Shown piece after piece: positions 61,612 through 64,000 of a stretch of DNA of 64,000 nt; within the stretch, counting starts at the first letter, position 1, and every line of letters begins with the position of its first letter. The translations under genes and the position numbers were made by a program. Location of the stretch: assembly GCA_903891415.1 (NCBI GenBank), contig CAITEH010000058.1, forward strand, positions 1 through 64,000, in the 5' to 3' direction. The notes below the pieces were generated by a model, which did not search any database, had not been told where the DNA came from, and worked only from the letters and a program-made list of their open reading frames with translations. The stretch is from Candidatus Firestoneibacteriota bacterium. Its GTDB lineage: Bacteria > Oederibacteriota > D2-FULL-39-29.

Positions 61612-61657
61612 CACTTTAGACTTTAAGACCTTACGGACTTTACCGACCTTATTGACC
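61612..61657 (-). repeat. GTCCRTAAR nonamer array (5 units)
   Basis: Minus-strand units GTCAATAAG, GTCGGTAAA, GTCCGTAAG, GTCTTAAA and GTCTAAAG begin ~8 nt after the proA stop, same orientation as proA. Confidence 0.75.
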
Positions 61658-61664
61658 ATTCTTG

Positions 61665-62921
61665 TTATTTTCGTATCTGCCCCTTCCCTGACACTATAAA
61701 CTTCGAACTCGTAAGTTCCGTCAGGCCCATGGGGCCTCTGGCGTGGAGTTTTTGGGTGCTTATCCCTATTTCGGCGCCAAGGCCCAGTTCAAAACCATCA
61801 TTGAACCTGGTGGAAGTATTGGAAAATACGGCGGCGGAATCAACTTCACGCAGGAACTTCGCACAGGCAGCTTTATTTTTTGAAACGATAGCATCACTAT
61901 GATGCGAGCCGTAAGTATTAATATGTTTAATGGCCGCTTCCAGTGAAGCTACGACCTTAACTCCGATAACCAGGCTGTGATATTCTTTATACCAGTCCGC
62001 TTCCGCGGCAAGTTTCGCGTTTTTATAAAGGGCCCGGCTATATTCATCCGCCCTTATCTCCACTCCGTGTTCAGCAAGGCGTTTTAACATTCCCGGCAGG
62101 AATTTTTTGGCCACTTCCTTTGCCACAAGCAATTTCTCCAGGGCATTGCAGACCGAAGGCCTCGAGGTTTTAGCGTTGAACACGATCTCTTCAGCCGCTT
62201 TCAAATCCGCTGTTTTTTCCACAAAAACATGGCAATTCCCTTCCCCGTGAGCGATCACCGGGACCGAGGAATTTTCCATTATCGCTCTTATCATAGCCTG
62301 GCTTCCCCGGGGAATTATCACATCAAGGTATTTGTCCTGTTTGACCATGGCTGAAACGGCTCCGCGATCGGTCGTATCTATAAATTCCACGCAAGCCAAA
62401 GGAAGCGCTTCCGCTTTTAGCGCTTGTTTTAATATCCTTACCAGTTCACGATTGGAATTCAGCGCTTCCGAGCCCCCGCGCAGCAGTACCGCATTGCCCG
62501 ATTTCAGGCACAAAGCCGCCGCGTCAATAGTTACATTGGGCCGGGACTCATAAATTATCCCGACGGCTCCCAGCGGGACCCGCATCCGCGCGACCTTAAG
62601 CCCGTTAGGCCGGCAGCTTTTGTCATGCAGCGTGCCAACGGGATCCTTGAGTTTAATGATGTCTTTTATTCCGTAAACCATCGCTCCTATTCTTTTTTCA
62701 TTAAGAAGGAGCCGATCCAGCAAAGAATTAGAAAGGCCGGACTTTTTTCCGTTATTCATATCTATGGAATTGGCTTTAAGAATGCTTTTTGTATTCGCGA
62801 CAAGCTCCGAGGCAATACGCCTAAGTAATTTATTCTTCGTCGCGGCAGAAAGGTTATACAAAACCCAGCTCGCGGCCTTAACTGCTTTAGACTTATTTTC
62901 AACGAGGTTTTTTATGTTCAT
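61665..62921 (-). CDS. proA: Glutamate-5-semialdehyde dehydrogenase
   Basis: 418 residues, full length. Reduces gamma-glutamyl phosphate to glutamate semialdehyde with NADPH, second step of proline synthesis. IYESRPNVTIDAAALCLKSG is the family signature near 123-142. SRPSVCN carries the catalytic Cys258, and FNDGFELGLGAEIGISTQKLHARGP is the conserved C-terminal region (motif FELGLGAEIG). Downstream of proB with a hairpin between. No Shine-Dalgarno, but a -10 box 5 nt before the ATG suggests an extra leaderless start. Confidence 0.95.
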   Translation of the reverse strand: MNIKNLVENKSKAVKAASWVLYNLSAATKNKLLRRIASELVANTKSILKANSIDMNNGKKSGLSNSLLDRLLLNEKRIGAMVYGIKDIIKLKDPVGTLHDKSCRPNGLKVARMRVPLGAVGIIYESRPNVTIDAAALCLKSGNAVLLRGGSEALNSNRELVRILKQALKAEALPLACVEFIDTTDRGAVSAMVKQDKYLDVIIPRGSQAMIRAIMENSSVPVIAHGEGNCHVFVEKTADLKAAEEIVFNAKTSRPSVCNALEKLLVAKEVAKKFLPGMLKRLAEHGVEIRADEYSRALYKNAKLAAEADWYKEYHSLVIGVKVVASLEAAIKHINTYGSHHSDAIVSKNKAACAKFLREVDSAAVFSNTSTRFNDGFELGLGAEIGISTQKLHARGPMGLTELTSSKFIVSGKGQIRK

Positions 62922-62926
62922 ATGTC

Positions 62927-62932
62927 ATTGTA
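62927..62932 (-). promoter_or_regulatory. -10 box abutting the proA start
   Basis: TACAAT on the minus strand ends 5 nt before ATG 62921; no Shine-Dalgarno, no clear -35. Confidence 0.35.
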
Positions 62933-62967
62933 GCAGAATTTAAGCATTGTTTTCCATAGGATTATTT

Positions 62968-63014
62968 AAATTAGGGACAGCGACCAATTATTAATTGGTC
63001 GCTGTCCCTAATTT
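62968..63014. repeat. Perfect 22-bp-stem palindrome between proB and proA
   Basis: AAATTAGGGACAGCGACC plus AATT (62968-62989) pairs perfectly with 62993-63014 around a 3-nt loop. Words GGGACAGCGACCAATT are typical of REP-like elements linked to Y1-transposases in other genomes (from memory). May work as terminator/attenuator or be a mobile palindrome. Confidence 0.8.
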
Positions 63015-63037
63015 ATTTGTGAAAGAAATAAGTTTTG

Positions 63038-64000
63038 CTACAAGATGACCAGGTTATCCCTGTGAATGATCTCATCAGAGCCCCGACGGCCCAGCGTCCC
63101 GGTCAGGTCCGCGCTCTTTTTACCTTTAATTTTTTCCGCATCAAAAGAGGAATATTCCGTTACACCCTTGGCTATCTCATTATCCGCACCATCAGCAATT
63201 ATTACCACATCCCCCGCTTCGAACTTTCCGGTCACAGCTTTAACGCCGGAAGGAAGAAGGGACTTTCCTTTTTTTTGCAGGGCTTCCAGCGCACCGGGAT
63301 CGACTGTTATTCTTCCGGCGGCCTGGGCAATATACGCTATCCAGATCTGCCGCTGGGTCAGCTTGCTGTCACAGGGAATGAACAGGGTCCCTCTCGGCTC
63401 CCCCGCTATAAGCTCTCCAATAATTGAGGGCTCCCTGCCGTCGGCAATTACCATGGCGATACCCGCGGCAACACATTTTTTTGCCGCCTGGATCTTGGTG
63501 GCCATGCCTCCGGACGCAAGCTCCCCTTTGCTGTTCTTGACCAGTCTTTCAATTTCCGGGGTTATTTTTCTAACCACGGGCACAAGTTCTGCGGAAGCAT
63601 CTTTGGCCGGATCACCTTTGCACAAGCCCTTTATATTTGAAAGATTTATCAGGATATCCGCTTCTATCAGGTTCGCGACCATCGCGGAAATATTATCATT
63701 ATCCCCCACTTTTATTTCTTCAACGGCCACGGTATCATTCTCGTTTACAACAGGCACGACCCCTTTTTTGAGCAGCACATCAAAGGTATTCCTGGCGTTA
63801 AGATAGCGTTTTCTGCCCGCAAAATCGTCTTTCGTCAGCAGAAGCTGGCCTATCAGCACGCCCTGTTTTCTAAAAGCATGTTCATAGGCCTCCATAAGCA
63901 GGGGCTGCCCTATGGCCGCAGTCGCCTGTTTTTCCGGAATAGTGACAGGCCTTTCTTTAAGTTTAAGAGCCGCAATACCGGCCCCTATAGCTCCGGAGGT
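63038..64000 (-). CDS. proB: Glutamate 5-kinase (partial)
   Basis: 320 residues visible; the N-terminal ~50 lie outside the window, and the frame is open to the edge. The visible start TSGAIGAGIAALKL and QATAAIGQPLLMEAYEHAF belong to the amino-acid kinase fold, followed by GQLLLTKDDF, VVPVVNENDTVAVEEIK, GDNDNISAMVA and GGMATKIQAAKKC (nucleotide and glutamate binding). From ~225 a PUA domain (TGKFEAGDVVII, IAKGVTEYSS) ends the protein. Phosphorylates glutamate, first step of proline synthesis, usually feedback-inhibited by proline. An internal ATG at 63895 is not the start. Followed by proA after a palindrome. Confidence 0.95.
   Translation of the reverse strand, partial: TSGAIGAGIAALKLKERPVTIPEKQATAAIGQPLLMEAYEHAFRKQGVLIGQLLLTKDDFAGRKRYLNARNTFDVLLKKGVVPVVNENDTVAVEEIKVGDNDNISAMVANLIEADILINLSNIKGLCKGDPAKDASAELVPVVRKITPEIERLVKNSKGELASGGMATKIQAAKKCVAAGIAMVIADGREPSIIGELIAGEPRGTLFIPCDSKLTQRQIWIAYIAQAAGRITVDPGALEALQKKGKSLLPSGVKAVTGKFEAGDVVIIADGADNEIAKGVTEYSSFDAEKIKGKKSADLTGTLGRRGSDEIIHRDNLVIL

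Overview
Organism: the window looks like chromosome from an uncultivated, Gram-negative-type bacterium of moderate GC that lives on complex carbohydrate. Signs are Sec-exported proteins with FlgD/T9SS-like C-terminal Ig domains, a 2158-residue IPT-repeat surface protein, pilin-like (PilX-type) exported proteins, many glycosidase-type enzymes, Shine-Dalgarno starts mixed with apparently near-leaderless ones, and very repeat-rich intergenic DNA. A candidate phylum of the Firestonebacteria/Omnitrophota/PVC-neighbour kind would fit, but this is a guess: no taxonomic marker is present.

Layout. 1-5257 (minus): a sugar-importer operon of a secreted TIM-barrel protein, a MalG-type permease with a ~380-residue five-repeat outer insertion, and a sugar-binding protein fused in frame to a MalF-type permease. 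5404-17210 (minus): alpha/alpha-barrel enzyme, two tandem 1113-residue PilX-like proteins, a LamG/FnIII/FlgD-like secreted protein and a DegT aminotransferase, closed by a terminator. 17666-20378 (plus): GH39-like glycosidase and an amidohydrolase between inward-facing copies of a MITE-like repeat. 20959-28293 (minus): giant IPT protein and an SGNH hydrolase. 28618-29063: hicB-hicA. 29317-48313 (minus): GH78-like rhamnosidase, two more paralogues of the TIM-barrel protein, two beta-helix proteins, a DUF4838 protein, a tandem pair of unknown secreted proteins, a CocE-type hydrolase and a CBM9-tailed secreted protein. 48438-52741: FAD oxidoreductase, a decayed second oxidoreductase cut off at a RelE-type toxin-antitoxin pair, and two Gfo/Idh/MocA oxidoreductases. 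53227-55745: DEAD-box helicase, then tRNA-Ser(GGA) preceded by a partial promoter/tRNA duplication with four hairpins. 55972-64000: two membrane proteins, PIG-L deacetylase, two URO-D-like proteins around a GH4 glycosidase, and proA/proB.

How the genes work together (inference): exported proteins bind and trim plant- or algal-type polysaccharide (rhamnose-, uronate- and xylose/galactose-directed families), the tethered importer brings sugars in, and cytoplasmic GH39, GH78, GH4, oxidoreductase, deacetylase and esterase-like enzymes finish the work. No ATPase, regulator or outer-membrane receptor is in the window.

Most notable: (i) the binding-protein/permease fusion next to a permease with a repeat-built outer domain; (ii) arrays of a 9-bp unit, GTCCRTAAR, that sit just after stop codons in the same orientation as the gene in six of seven cases; (iii) the duplicated tRNA-Ser 5' end joined to a chain of hairpins.
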